Below are positions 53,706 through 63,700 of a stretch of DNA of 64,000 nt, one piece after another (within the stretch, counting starts at the first letter, position 1; each line of letters starts with the position of its first letter). Below the pieces are notes generated by a model that saw nothing but the letters and a program-made list of their open reading frames with translations, did no database searches and had not been told where the DNA came from. The DNA comes from Streptomyces violaceorubidus. GTDB taxonomy: Bacteria; Actinomycetota; Actinomycetes; Streptomycetales; Streptomycetaceae. The DNA is taken from contig NZ_JODM01000003.1 in NCBI RefSeq assembly GCF_000717995.1, forward strand, positions 248,001 through 312,000, given 5' to 3'. Position numbers and translations under genes: made by a program.

Positions 53706-54395
53706 TCAGTGCTGGTAGCCGTAGACACCGCGTGCCTGGTCCCGGACGAGGCGGCCCTTCTCCAGCTCGATGACGCGCTTGCGCATCTGGTCCACGATGT
53801 TCTGGTCGTGCGTGGCCATCACCACGGTGGTGCCCGTCCGGTTGATCCGGTCGAGCAGCTTCATGATGCCGACCGAGGTCTGCGGGTCGAGGTTGCCCGT
53901 GGGCTCGTCGGCGATCAGCAGCTTGGGCCGGTTGACGAAGGCCCGCGCGATGGCCACGCGCTGCTGCTCACCACCGGACAGCTCGCCGGGCCTGCGGTCC
54001 TCCTTGCCGCCGAGTCCGACGAGGTCGAGGACCTGCGGCACGGACTTGCGGATCTCGCCGCGGGACTTGCCGATGACCTCCTGGGCGAAGGCGACGTTCT
54101 CGCCGACCGTCTTGTTCGGCAGCAGGCGGAAGTCCTGGAAGACCGTCCCCAGCTGGCGCCGCATCTGCGGCACCTTCCAGTTGGACAGGCGGGCGAGGTC
54201 CTTCCCGAGGACGTGCACCTGTCCGTGGCTGCACCGCTCCTCGCGGAGGATCAGTCGCAGGAAGGTGGACTTTCCGGAGCCGGAGGACCCCACGAGGAAG
54301 ACGAACTCGCCCTTCTCGACCTCCAGGGAGACGTCCCTGAGGGCTGGGTGGCTCTGTTTGGGGTAGACCTTGGAGACGTTGTCGAATCGGATCAC
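53706..54395 (-). CDS. ftsE: Cell-division ATP-binding protein FtsE
   Basis: A 229-residue ABC ATPase. Walker A is GSSGSGKST (residues 36-44), the signature is [14 protein letters not shown], and Walker B is [13 protein letters not shown]. It forms the cytoplasmic engine of the FtsEX complex. GTG 54395 ([14 protein letters not shown]) is the conserved start. It is the first gene of the ftsE-ftsX operon. Confidence 0.97.
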   Translation of the reverse strand: MIRFDNVSKVYPKQSHPALRDVSLEVEKGEFVFLVGSSGSGKSTFLRLILREERCSHGQVHVLGKDLARLSNWKVPQMRRQLGTVFQDFRLLPNKTVGENVAFAQEVIGKSRGEIRKSVPQVLDLVGLGGKEDRRPGELSGGEQQRVAIARAFVNRPKLLIADEPTGNLDPQTSVGIMKLLDRINRTGTTVVMATHDQNIVDQMRKRVIELEKGRLVRDQARGVYGYQH

Positions 54396-54608
54396 GGATG
54401 CACCACGGGTCGCCGGGGGTAGATGTGCGTGACCATACGCGAACCGGGGAGCCGACCGCAGTCACCGGTCGGGGTTGCGCATCAGTTGCGTCTTTTGTCC
54501 CCACGGGAGGGCGCGCGGGGCCCCACGGAACCTGGCACAGTGGAGGGGGAACGTTCGCGCCGTCGCGGGCGTTGTTCCGAATGAGCCGGTGGCAAGGAGG
54601 GCGAGCGC

Positions 54609-54803
54609 ATGACGTACGACCGGTTGGTGTGCGCGAACTGCGCGTCGCCCGTGAGTGAGGGCAGGTGCCCGGTGTGCCGGGCCAATCGCGAGCGGTTGCA
54701 GCAGGAGAGCAGCTTCTTCGCGGGGCTGAATCCGGCGACGCTGATCGCGCTGCTGGCGGTGTTGATCGCGGCGGTGGCCCTGCTGGCCCACCAGACCGTC
54801 TGA
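54609..54803 (+). CDS. Small zinc-ribbon single-pass membrane protein
   Basis: A 64-residue protein with a strong AAGGAGG ribosome-binding site. The first 25 residues hold a Cys4 zinc ribbon (LVCANCASPVSEGRCPVC, two CxxC pairs 10 residues apart), and residues ~43-62 are one hydrophobic helix (PATLIALLAVLIAAVALLAH). The zinc ribbon would face the cytoplasm. No known family name comes to mind, though similar small proteins are conserved in this position in Streptomyces. It diverges from ftsE and ends before a terminator. Confidence 0.88.
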   Translation: MTYDRLVCANCASPVSEGRCPVCRANRERLQQESSFFAGLNPATLIALLAVLIAAVALLAHQTV

Positions 54804-54863
54804 GACGCCAGGAGCGGCTCCCGGGGCGCCGACGGGCCCCCGCGGGGACGCGAGAGACACAGA

Positions 54864-54895
54864 AGGGGCCCGGAGCGTTGACGCTCCGGGCCCCT
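54864..54895. terminator. Bidirectional terminator between zinc-ribbon and LAETG genes
   Basis: AGGGGCCCGGAGCG (54864-54877) pairs with CGCTCCGGGCCCCT (54882-54895) over 14 bp with a TTGA loop. It separates two convergent genes. Confidence 0.88.
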
Positions 54896-54933
54896 CCGTC
54901 TTGCGTGCGCGGTGCGTACGCGGACGGCTACCT

Positions 54934-55785
54934 TCAGGCAGCAGCCCCGCCGCGGCCGTTCATGAGGCGCGGCAGGAAGCGGAAGCCGATGCCTCCGGCG
55001 ATCATCGTCGCGGCGCCGACCAGCAGGAACGTGGTCTCCGCGGCGCCGGTCTCGGCGAGCTCGTCACCGCTGCCCTGGGCGGCGGTGTCGGAGGAGGCCG
55101 GGGCCTCCTCGCCGGTGTCGGTCAGCGCGGAGGAACCCTCCGCCTGAGCGGCGTTGTCGTTGCCACCACCGTCGGGGGTGGTGTTGTCGCCGCCGCCGGT
55201 GCCACCGGAGTTTCCACCGTTGCCACCGTTGCCGCCGTTGCCGCCGTTGCCGCCGGAACCGCCGTTGCCGCCGGAACCGCCGTTGTCACCGGCGCCACCG
55301 TTGTTGCCGGAACCGCCGTTGTCGCCGGAACCGCCGTTGTTGCCGTTGCCGCCGTTGCCGTTGCCGCCGTCAGTGGTCCCGCCGTCGGTCGTGCCGCCGT
55401 CGGTCGTACCCCCGTCGGTGGTGCCGCCGTCGGTCGTGCCACCGTCGGTCGTACCACCATCGGTCGTGCCACCGTCAGTGGTGCCACCGTCGGTCGTACC
55501 CCCGTCGGTGGTGCCACCGTCGGTCGTACCGCCGTCAGTCGTGCCACCGTCAGTGGTGCCGCCGTCGGTGCCCCCCGGGTCGCACTCGGGGTCGACCACG
55601 ATGTCGCAAGGGTCGCCTTCGCCCTCGCCCAGCCCAGCCTTCAGGCCAACGTTCACGCCGCCAACGCCCGCGTCGACGCCGATCTCGAGCGCCGAGGCGG
55701 CACCCGCGGCGGTCAGGGAGGCGCCGGCCGCGATCACGGCACCGGCCGCTATGCGCGCGACACGGATGCGCGTCTTCTTCGTCAT
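54934..55785 (-). CDS. Secreted Gly/Thr/Asp repeat protein with LAETG sortase signal
   Basis: A 283-residue surface protein. A Sec signal peptide (residues ~1-32, ending AAGAASA) is followed by a short unique part with two Cys (DPCDIVVDPECDPGG), then ~13-14 copies of TTDGG, then Asn/Gly/Ser repeats (GGSGNNGG). The end carries LAETG, a hydrophobic helix (FLLVGAATMIAGGIGF) and a basic tail (RFLPRLMNGRGG), the classic sorting signal. LAxTG is the form used by class E sortases, which attach chaplins in Streptomyces, so the protein is likely wall-linked. Function unknown. Confidence 0.9.
   Translation of the reverse strand: MTKKTRIRVARIAAGAVIAAGASLTAAGAASALEIGVDAGVGGVNVGLKAGLGEGEGDPCDIVVDPECDPGGTDGGTTDGGTTDGGTTDGGTTDGGTTDGGTTDGGTTDGGTTDGGTTDGGTTDGGTTDGGTTDGGTTDGGNGNGGNGNNGGSGDNGGSGNNGGAGDNGGSGGNGGSGGNGGNGGNGGNGGNSGGTGGGDNTTPDGGGNDNAAQAEGSSALTDTGEEAPASSDTAAQGSGDELAETGAAETTFLLVGAATMIAGGIGFRFLPRLMNGRGGAAA
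55370..55574. repeat. 15-bp coding tandem repeats in LAETG protein gene
   Basis: About 13-14 copies of a 15-bp unit (plus strand ccgtcggtngtnccn) encode Thr-Thr-Asp-Gly-Gly on the minus strand. Variation is mostly at third codon positions, which points to protein-level selection rather than fresh duplication. Confidence 0.9.
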
Positions 55786-56111
55786 GTAGTTGCTACCCCC
55801 AGTAGCCGATTTAGTCGGTGAGGCCGCACTCGGGGGCCGTGATCGACGGGGGTGGCTGCATGTGTACTCAAGTCCCCCGGTTCACATGCGCCCCAGAAAT
55901 ACGCATGCCGAGCCTCACCATTCCGAATGTTCAAAGCAACGTCAAGGCCATTGCGTACGCGATGTCCGGGTACGGGACGTATGCCGGACACAATGGGTGT
56001 GAGTGTGACGCAAAACCCAGACATCAGCGGCGAACAAGGGGCAGACAAAAGGCAACTGCCGCTGAAACAGCGGCAGTTGCCTTGTCGACAAAGCGGCGGC
56101 TCCGCTCCGGG
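55786..56111. other. Intergenic region between prfB and LAETG gene
   Basis: These 326 nt hold the prfB terminator (56049-56083) and the upstream region of the LAETG gene. Apart from the terminator no clear promoter or gene was recognised. Confidence 0.5.
56049..56083 (-). terminator. prfB terminator
   Basis: AAGGCAACTGCCGCTG (56049-56064) pairs perfectly with 56068-56083 over 16 bp around a 3-nt loop. On the minus strand it is followed by a TTTTGT tract, a textbook intrinsic terminator 29 nt after the prfB stop. Confidence 0.92.
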
Positions 56112-57218
56112 TTACTTCTCCCGCTGCTTGCGCCAGCGAATGCCGGCCTCCAGGAAACCGTCGATCTCGCCGTTGAACACGGCCTCGGGGTTGCCCACTT
56201 CGTGCTCCGTGCGCAGGTCCTTGACCATCTGGTACGGGTGCAGCACGTACGAACGCATCTGGTTGCCCCAGGAGTTGCCCCCGTCGCCCTTGAGGGCGTC
56301 CATCTTGGCCTGCTCCTCCTGGCGGCGCCGCTCCAGGAGCTTGGCCTGGAGGACGTTCATGGCGGTGGCCTTGTTCTGGATCTGGGAGCGCTCGTTCTGG
56401 CAGGAGACGACGATGCCGGTGGGGATGTGGGTGAGGCGCACCGCCGAGTCGGTGGTGTTCACGCCCTGGCCGCCGGGGCCGGAGGAGCGGTAGACGTCCA
56501 CCCGCAGCTCGGACTCGTCGATCTCGATGTGGTCGGTCTGCTCGACCACGGGGAGGATCTCGACGCCCGCGAAGGAGGTCTGGCGGCGCCCCTGGTTGTC
56601 GAAGGGCGAGATGCGCACCAGCCGGTGTGTGCCCTGCTCGACGGAGAGGGTGCCGTAGGCGTACGGCGACTGCACGGCGAAGGTGGTCGACTTGATGCCG
56701 GCCTCCTCCGCGTACGACGTCTCGTAGACCTCGGTCTTGTAGCCGTGCTGCTCGGCCCAGCGCAGGTACATCCGCTGGAGCTTCTCGGCGAAGTCGGCGG
56801 CGTCCACGCCGCCCGCCTCGGCGCGGATGTTGACGAGCGCCTCGCGCGCGTCGTACTCGCCGGAGAGCAGGGTGCGGACCTCCATCTCGGCCAGCGCCTT
56901 GCGGACGGCCGTGAGCTCGGACTCGGCCTCGGCGCGGGTGTCCGGGTCGTCCTCCTCCTCGGCCATCTCGAAGAGCACCCCGAGATCGTCGATCCGGCCG
57001 CGCAGGGCCTCGGCCTTGCGCACCTCGGCCTGGAGGTGCGACAGCTTGCTGGTGATCTTCTGCGCCGCCTCCGGGTCGTCCCACAGCGAGGGCGCTGCCG
57101 CCTGCTCCTCGAGCACGGCGATGTCTGCCCTCAGCTTGTCGAGGTCCAGGACGGCCTCGATCGACTCCATGGTCGAGGAGAGGGACTTCAGCTCTTCGGA
57201 TACATCGACGACTGCCAC
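56112..57218 (-). CDS. prfB: Peptide chain release factor 2
   Basis: A 368-residue class I release factor. The stop-recognition tripeptide is SPF ([14 protein letters not shown]), specifying UGA/UAA, and the peptidyl-hydrolysis motif is GGQ ([15 protein letters not shown]). The reading frame is continuous: the internal UGA frameshift that autoregulates prfB in E. coli is absent. GTG 57218 ([16 protein letters not shown]) is the conserved start. The gene follows pkaB on the same strand after 76 nt and ends in a strong terminator. Confidence 0.97.
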   Translation of the reverse strand: MAVVDVSEELKSLSSTMESIEAVLDLDKLRADIAVLEEQAAAPSLWDDPEAAQKITSKLSHLQAEVRKAEALRGRIDDLGVLFEMAEEEDDPDTRAEAESELTAVRKALAEMEVRTLLSGEYDAREALVNIRAEAGGVDAADFAEKLQRMYLRWAEQHGYKTEVYETSYAEEAGIKSTTFAVQSPYAYGTLSVEQGTHRLVRISPFDNQGRRQTSFAGVEILPVVEQTDHIEIDESELRVDVYRSSGPGGQGVNTTDSAVRLTHIPTGIVVSCQNERSQIQNKATAMNVLQAKLLERRRQEEQAKMDALKGDGGNSWGNQMRSYVLHPYQMVKDLRTEHEVGNPEAVFNGEIDGFLEAGIRWRKQREK

Positions 57219-57294
57219 GCGTCCAGCGTAACGGCTCCGGCCGGCGGTCCACGCCCGGCGGGTGCGGGCGCGGGTGCCGGGGGGCGGTGCGGCC

Positions 57295-58548
57295 TCAGGG
57301 GGCGGCCGGTGCCGAGTTCCGCGTGTCCTGGGGTCCGGTGCCCTCCTCGTCACCGCCCGTGGCCAGCCATGTACCGACGCCGATCGCCGCCACCAGGGCG
57401 ACCGCGACCGCGCCCACCGCGATCCGGCGCCGCCGCGCGGTGGCCCGGTTGCGGGCCGAGCCGGGGCGCGGGGCGCCCGCCGCGCGCGGGGCCCGGGCGG
57501 TGCCGCGGGCACCGCCGGCCAGCTCGTCCGGGGCCGGTACGCGCATCGACGTGTGGGTGTCGCGGTTGGAGTCGGCCGGCTTGGCCCCCGGCACCAGGGG
57601 CACCGCTCCCCGGCGCCGGACGGGCTCGGCGGCGGACGCGGGGACGGCCGGGGACGCCGCGGACTCGTCGGGGTCGTCCTCCTGCTGCTCGGCGTCGGGC
57701 TCGTCCACGTCCAGCGGGGCCATTCCGGCGAGCATCGGCAGCAGCTCGCGCAGCCGGGCGCTCAGCTCGGAGGCGCGCAGCCGGGAGGCCGGGGCCTTGG
57801 CCAGGCACTGGACGAGGAGCTGCCACAGCTCGTCGGGGATGCCGGGGAGCGGGACGACGGTCTCGGTCACATGGCGGCGCAGCACCGCACCGGGGTGGCC
57901 GCCGCCGAACGGCGTGAAGCCGGCGAGCAGCTCGTACAGGACCGTGGCGAGCGCGTAGATGTCGACCGCCGCGCGCGGGGGCAGGCCCTCGACGATCTCC
58001 GGGGCCAGGTAGTCGGGTGTGCCGATGATCTTCGTGGCGCGGGTGCGCCGCGGGGTGTCGATGAGCTTGGCGATCCCGAAGTCCGTCAGCAGCGCAGGGT
58101 GCGCGCCGCCGGGGCCGAGCGGGCCCTGCATGTCGAGCAGCACGTTCTCGGGCTTGACGTCGCGGTGCACGACCCCGGCGGCGTGCGCGGCGGCCAGTCC
58201 GTCGGCGACGTCGGCGACGACGGCGACCGCGGCCTCGGGCGCCAGGCGCCGCTCCCGGTCGAGGCGGGTGCGCAGGTCGGTGCCCCGGACCAGGTCCATG
58301 ACCAGCGCGAGGTCGTTGCCGTCGACCACCAGGTCGCGCACCGAGACGACGTGCGGGTGCTCCAGGCCGAGCAGGGCGGTGCGCTCCTGCACGAAGCGGG
58401 AGACGAGCTCCTGGTCGGACGCCAGGTCCTCGCGCAGCAGCTTGATCGCGACGGGTCCGTCGGGACCCTCGCCCAGCCACACCGTGCCGGCGCTGCCCCG
58501 TCCGAGGATCTGGTGTGCGGCGTACCGGCTGCCGATCTTCCGTGCCAA
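57295..58548 (-). CDS. pkaB: Serine/threonine protein kinase PkaB
   Basis: A 417-residue Hanks-type kinase, the length known for PkaB. Motifs in order are [35 protein letters not shown] and the P+1 segment [11 protein letters not shown] charged linker is followed by a single membrane helix ([20 protein letters not shown]) near the C-terminus and a short outer tail. There are no PASTA repeats. The TTG start at 58548 has GGAG 5 nt upstream. It follows pkaA and may be cotranscribed; the two differ mainly in linker length. Confidence 0.94.
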   Translation of the reverse strand: MARKIGSRYAAHQILGRGSAGTVWLGEGPDGPVAIKLLREDLASDQELVSRFVQERTALLGLEHPHVVSVRDLVVDGNDLALVMDLVRGTDLRTRLDRERRLAPEAAVAVVADVADGLAAAHAAGVVHRDVKPENVLLDMQGPLGPGGAHPALLTDFGIAKLIDTPRRTRATKIIGTPDYLAPEIVEGLPPRAAVDIYALATVLYELLAGFTPFGGGHPGAVLRRHVTETVVPLPGIPDELWQLLVQCLAKAPASRLRASELSARLRELLPMLAGMAPLDVDEPDAEQQEDDPDESAASPAVPASAAEPVRRRGAVPLVPGAKPADSNRDTHTSMRVPAPDELAGGARGTARAPRAAGAPRPGSARNRATARRRRIAVGAVAVALVAAIGVGTWLATGGDEEGTGPQDTRNSAPAAP

Positions 58549-58653
58549 GACTGCTCCTACCGACGCGTGTTGCGCCTAAAAGTACGCGTCCGAGGAGCCG
58601 GCCTTCACCGTGGAGGCGGAAATCACCCTCCAGATGTCGACAAGTCTCCAGAC

Positions 58654-60306
58654 TCAGCCTCCGCCGGAGCCGCCCAGGTCCCCGATCCAGTCGGTCACGG
58701 TGGTGAACCAGTCGGTGAGCTGGTCCCAGTAGCCCTTGCCGGTGCCGATCCAGTCCTGCAACGGGCTCAGCTCCCAGACGAGCCAGCCGGCCACGAACAG
58801 GATGACGACGGTGAACAGGCACCCCTTGAGGCAGCCCAGGCCCGGGATGCGCATCGGGTTGGCGCCGCGCTGCCGCGGTGGCCTGGGCTCGCGCCGGGGC
58901 GGCTGCGGCTCGGGCGTGGGCGGCGGGGCGTACCGCTGCGGCTGGGGGCGCTGCGGCTGCTGGGGCTGGGGCTGCGGGGTGGCGTAGCGCTGCGGCGGTT
59001 GCTGCTGCGGGTAGCCGTAGCCGGGCTGCTGGGGCGGCGGGCCCTGCGGGGCCTGGCGCGGCTGCTGGGGTGCGCGGGAGACCTGCCGCTGGGGGCGGCG
59101 GCGCAGCGGGTCCTGGTTCGGGTCGAGGTACTGGACCTGCGTCTGCTCGTTGCGGTCGCGGGCGGCGCGCAGCTGGTTCTGCCAGGGGTGCGGGTCCTCG
59201 GGACCGCCCTGTCCCGGGGCGCCGGGCTGTCCCGGCGGCACCGGCGGCATGACGGCGGTCGGGTCGGGGGCCCCGGTGCTCGGGAGGACGGCGGTGGGGT
59301 CGGCGGCGCCCGCCGGGCCCGAGGTGTGCGGCAGGACGCTGGTCGCGCCGTTCGGGTCGTAGGCGGCGCCGGGGGCGTCCGGGACCTGCGCGGGCGCCGG
59401 GTCGGGGGCCAGGAGGGCGCCCACGTTCTCGGCGGCGGCGATCTGCGCGCTGTTCGCGTGCACGCCGATGCCCTCGGCGACGACGCGCAGGCCGCGGGCG
59501 AGGTTCTCGGCGCCGGGACGGTCGTCGGGGTTCTTGCGCAGGCAGCGCTCGATGACCGTCCACAGCGGGTCGGGGACGGTGGAGGGGCGGCGCGGCTCGG
59601 CGCTCAGGTGCTGGTGCAGCACCTCCAGGGCGGAGCCCCCGCCGAACGGGGGACGGCCGGTGACCAGCTCGTACAGCAGGATGCCGGCGCCGTACACGTC
59701 GACGGCGGAGGTCTGCGGGCGGCCCTCGGCGGACTCCGGCGCGACGTACGCGGGCGTGCCGACGAACTCGTGGGTGCGGGTGAGGCCGGGCGAGTCGGCG
59801 AGGCGGGCGATGCCGAAGTCGGTGAGCATCGGGTGCATCTCGCCGCCGGTCTGCCTCAGCAGGACGTTGGCCGGCTTCAGGTCGCGGTGGACGACGCCGT
59901 CGGCGTGGCTGGCGGCGAGCGCGTCGGCGATCTGCGCGGTGAGCAGGGCCGCGGCGACCGGGGTGAGCGGCCCGTTTTCCCGCAGGTAGCGGTGCAGGTC
60001 GGGGCCGTCGACGAGGTCCATGACGAGGGCCAGCAGCTCGCCCTCGACGACCAGGTCGCGGACCCGGACGATGTTGGGGTGGGTGAGCCGGAGCAGGACG
60101 GAGCGCTCGCGCAGGAAGCGCATCACGATGTCGGCGTCGCTCGCGAGCTCTTCCTTGAGGACCTTGATCGCGACGGTCTCGCCGGGCTGCCCTGCCACGG
60201 CCGCCTCGGCGCCCGCGGTCTCGCGCTGGCGGGCACGCCAGACGGTGCCCGTGGCGCCACGGCCGAGGGGCTCCTCGAGGAGGTACTTGCTGCCTACCGG
60301 CCGCAC
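58654..60306 (-). CDS. pkaA: Serine/threonine protein kinase PkaA
   Basis: A 550-residue Hanks-type kinase close to the known 543-residue PkaA. Motifs are GRGATGTVWRA, VAIKVL (Lys48), HRDLKPANVLL (Asp142), TDFGIAR and GTPAYVAPES. A 190-residue Pro/Gln-rich linker follows with TSVLP, TAVLP and TAVMP motifs (Thr322, 338, 350), then one membrane helix (LFTVVILFVAGWLVWELSP) and a short extracellular tail. The GTG at 60306 has GGAG 8 nt upstream and is preferred to longer frames. It diverges from the FHA gene, a likely phosphothreonine-binding partner. Confidence 0.94.
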   Translation of the reverse strand: MRPVGSKYLLEEPLGRGATGTVWRARQRETAGAEAAVAGQPGETVAIKVLKEELASDADIVMRFLRERSVLLRLTHPNIVRVRDLVVEGELLALVMDLVDGPDLHRYLRENGPLTPVAAALLTAQIADALAASHADGVVHRDLKPANVLLRQTGGEMHPMLTDFGIARLADSPGLTRTHEFVGTPAYVAPESAEGRPQTSAVDVYGAGILLYELVTGRPPFGGGSALEVLHQHLSAEPRRPSTVPDPLWTVIERCLRKNPDDRPGAENLARGLRVVAEGIGVHANSAQIAAAENVGALLAPDPAPAQVPDAPGAAYDPNGATSVLPHTSGPAGAADPTAVLPSTGAPDPTAVMPPVPPGQPGAPGQGGPEDPHPWQNQLRAARDRNEQTQVQYLDPNQDPLRRRPQRQVSRAPQQPRQAPQGPPPQQPGYGYPQQQPPQRYATPQPQPQQPQRPQPQRYAPPPTPEPQPPRREPRPPRQRGANPMRIPGLGCLKGCLFTVVILFVAGWLVWELSPLQDWIGTGKGYWDQLTDWFTTVTDWIGDLGGSGGG

Positions 60307-60703
60307 GTCATGCGCTCCTAGTTGCTTGCTGGCTGTTCGGACCACTGTTCCACAACCGGTCGGTCCCAGTCGGACCCAACTGTAGTGCCGCCCCCTGGAC
60401 CACGTTCGGAGGAAAGACGCTCGACCCGGTCCCTTGGTTGCCGCCGCCCGTACGTGACCGATCTCAAGCGGGCTCTGTTCGATCATCCGTGCGCCACCTG
60501 TCAGGCATTTTTGGGGTCAGAGCCGACCAATCAAGATCATTTGACGGCGGGCGGCGGGCGCGTTGTCAGCGGCAGGTGCGAGGATGCCTTGCAGTACTGG
60601 CCGACGTGCTCGTGTGACGGTGGGGGAAGTCCGCGGTGGGGGACCGCGGTGACGGCTTCTGTCCCGGCGTGCGGGCGCCCGCGCGAAGGGACCGCTGACG
60701 GCG
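60307..60703. other. Divergent promoter region of pkaA and FHA gene
   Basis: These 397 nt have no convincing gene. They hold a 7-bp hairpin CCGCGGT-GGGGG-ACCGCGG (60631-60649) and a palindrome GCGGGCGCCCGC (60671-60682), both shortly before the FHA start. TTGACG (about 60542) and TTGTCA (about 60565) occur, but no well-spaced promoter pair is certain. Confidence 0.45.
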
Positions 60704-63700
60704 ATGCAGATCCGGCTGACCGTCGTAGACCCGCTGGGCCCGCATGCTTCGGCTGCCTCGGCCGCTTTGGCGGGGGACCGCTCCGCGCGGTGCGACGTCC
60801 TCGTCACCGCACCGGCCGGCACCGCCCTGGCCTCGGTCGCCTCCGCGCTGGCCGCCGCGCTCCCCGGCGAGGGTCCGGGCCCCGGCCAGGTGGTGCTGTA
60901 CGCCGGTGCGCAGCGCCTCGACGCCCAGCGCAGCACCCTGGGCGAGCCCCCGCTGATCGACGGCGCCGTGCTCTGCCTGGGCGCCCCGGGCGAGCCCGAC
61001 CCGCACACCGAGCCGGCCGACGTCCCCGCCCAGCTCCACGTGGTCGCGGGCCCCGACGCGGGCGGCGTCCACCTCCTGCACGGGGGGCAGATCCGGCTCG
61101 GCCGCTCCGCCGACGCGGATGTCGCGCTGGACGACCCGGACGTCTCCCGGATGCACTGCGCCGTGACCGTCGGCCCCGACGCCCGCGTCTCGGTCGCCGA
61201 CCTCGGCTCCACCAACGGCACCACCCTGGACGGCGCCCGGGTGGGCGACCGCCCGGTCCGCTTCGCGCCGGGTGCCCTGCTGCGGATCGGCGAGTCGGCC
61301 CTGCGGCTCGTGCCGGTGCCGCCGGCGGCCGAGGCCCGGCTGGCCACGACGCCGGACGGGGAGGGCCACGTACGGCTCTCCGGGCCCCCGACGCCCTCGT
61401 CGGGCGCCGGGGACGAAGACACGGAGACGACCCACGCGCGCGTGGCCGACGGGGCCGGGGCCCAGGTGCGCGACGCGGACGGCCGCTCCCGCGCGGCGGG
61501 CCCGGCCCACGGGACGGACGGCACGCCCCGGCCCCAGGAGCGCGCCCCCCACGCGTACGGCGGCTCGGCGTACGACACGGGCAGGGCACCCACCGGGCCG
61601 TCGCAGGCCCCGGGCCGGGGCGCGCAGGTCCCCGGCCAGGGCGGCGCGCCCCGCGTCGAGAGCCACGGCACCGGCCCCACCGCGGGCCTGCCCCACCGGT
61701 CCCCCGCCGGGGGCGAGACCCACGGCGGCGCGCGGGGCGCGGGGGCCTGCGCGACCGGCGGCTCCGGCACGGACGGCTACGGCGCCCCGGCCCCACGGAC
61801 ACCCGGCCGGGACGCGTACGGCGCGGGCCCCGCCACGCCGGGCGCGGCCCGTACGGACGCGGGCCCCGCCACGCCGGGCGCGGCCCGTACGGAGGCGGCC
61901 GACGCGGGCGCCCCCCGCGGCAGCGGGCCGGGCGCGGGGGCATACGGCGCCCCGGGCCCGGGAGCACCCGGCGGCCGGACCGCGTACGGCGACGGCCCGG
62001 CCGGACCGGAGGCGACCGCCCAGGGCACGGCCGACGCGGGTGCCCCCCGCGCGGGCACGTCCGATGCCGCCGTTCCCCCTGCGCGCGCGACCGGTGCGGC
62101 GGCCGGCCGGGACGACGGCGTCGGCCCGGACCCCCGCACCGGCCGTGACGGCGCCCCGGGCGCCCGCTCCGGCCGCAAGGGGACTCCCCTGCGCGGTACC
62201 GACGTGCCGCAGGAGATGCGCAGGCGCGGTGGCATAGGGGCGTGGGCGCGGCGGCTGACCGGCGGGCGCGCGGGTGCCCCGGCGGCCCCGGTGTCCGGCC
62301 CGTACGCGCCCGACGAGGCGGAGCCGCGCGGACCGGCACCGGCGTCCCCGTCCGGCGCCGCGCACGCCCCGGAGACCTGGCCGGACCCCGCGTCGCTGCT
62401 GCTGACGGCGCTGGGTCCGGGGCCCCGGCTGTGGGAGCGCGGCCCGGGCCACCCGGAGGCGCTCACCGTGCGGCTCGGTACGGCCGACCGGGTGGCGCCG
62501 GGCGGCGCCATCCCGCTGCCCGCCGTGCCGGTGACCGCCGACCTGCGCGAGGTCGGCGCGCTCGGACTCGCGGGCCCGCGCGAGCGGCTCTCCGGGCTGG
62601 CCCGTTCGGTGCTGGCGCAGCTCGCCGCGCTGCACTCCGCGGACACCCTGGAGATCGTCCTGATCAGCGCGGACCGATCCCGTCCGCTCGCCGAGCGGAC
62701 GACCGAGTGGTCCTGGCTGGGCTGGCTGCCGCAGGTGCGCCCCGGACACGGCCAGGACTGCCGCCTGCTGCTCGCCCACGACCGCGAACAGGCCGCGGCC
62801 CGCGCCGCCGAACTCCTGCGCCGCCTCGACGACCACCTCGACGACCACCTCGCGGACGGGGCCCCGTCGGGCGCACGCCCCCCGGGCCCGGACCCGGCCG
62901 CCACCCCGGGTGCGGTCCGCCCGCAGCCCTCCTGGGCACGGCCCGGCACCGACGCCTCCGGCGGCTTCACCGGGCCGTACACGGTGGTCGTCGTGGACGG
63001 GGACCCCGGCGGTGCCGACCTGCGCGAGGCGGTGGCGCGGCTGGCCCTGGAGGGACCGCGGGCCGGTGTCCACGTCGTGTGCCTCGCCGAGACGGCCGCC
63101 GCCTCCCCCACCTCCCCGGTGACGCGGACGTACGAGGCGGCCTGCGCGGTGTCGCCGGTGTTCCGGGAGTGCGGTGCCGTCGCGCTGCTCAGCGGCGACG
63201 TGGCGACGAGCCTGCGCCTGCTGCGCGTCGCCCGCACGGGCACGAACGCGGCGCCGGGCACCCCGGCCGCCCCCGCCGGTCCGGTCGGTCACGGCACCCT
63301 CGGCACGGTGGACGCCGTCTCCCTGCCCTGGGCCGAGCGGTTCGCGCGCGCCCTGGCCCCGCTGCGCACCGACACCGCCGTCGGCGGCGAGCGGCACACG
63401 CGCGTGTCCGCACCGCTGCCCCCGGTGGCCCGGCTCCTCGACGAGCTGGGCCTGGCCCGGGCCACCCCCGCCTCCCTGATGGCCCGCTGGGCCGCCGCGG
63501 CCGACGACGCGGACTCCCTCGGGGGCCGCGCGCAGGCGGTGCTGGGCGCCGGTCCGCGCGGCCCCGTGCTGGTCGACCTGGCCGCCGAGGGACCGCACCT
63601 GCTCGTCGAGGGACCGCCGGGCAGCGGCCGCACAGAGCTGCTGCGGGCGCTCGTCGCCTCGCTCGCCTCCGCCGAACGCCCCGACCGGCTCGGCGTCGTC

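Noticed and set aside
55370..55574. Regular short repeats resembling a CRISPR array
   Set aside because: The 15-bp period encodes TTDGG in a protein with signal peptide and sorting signal; there are no spacers and no cas genes.
56112..57218. Possible programmed frameshift in prfB
   Set aside because: The frame is continuous from the conserved start to GGQ and the end; no internal UGA is present.
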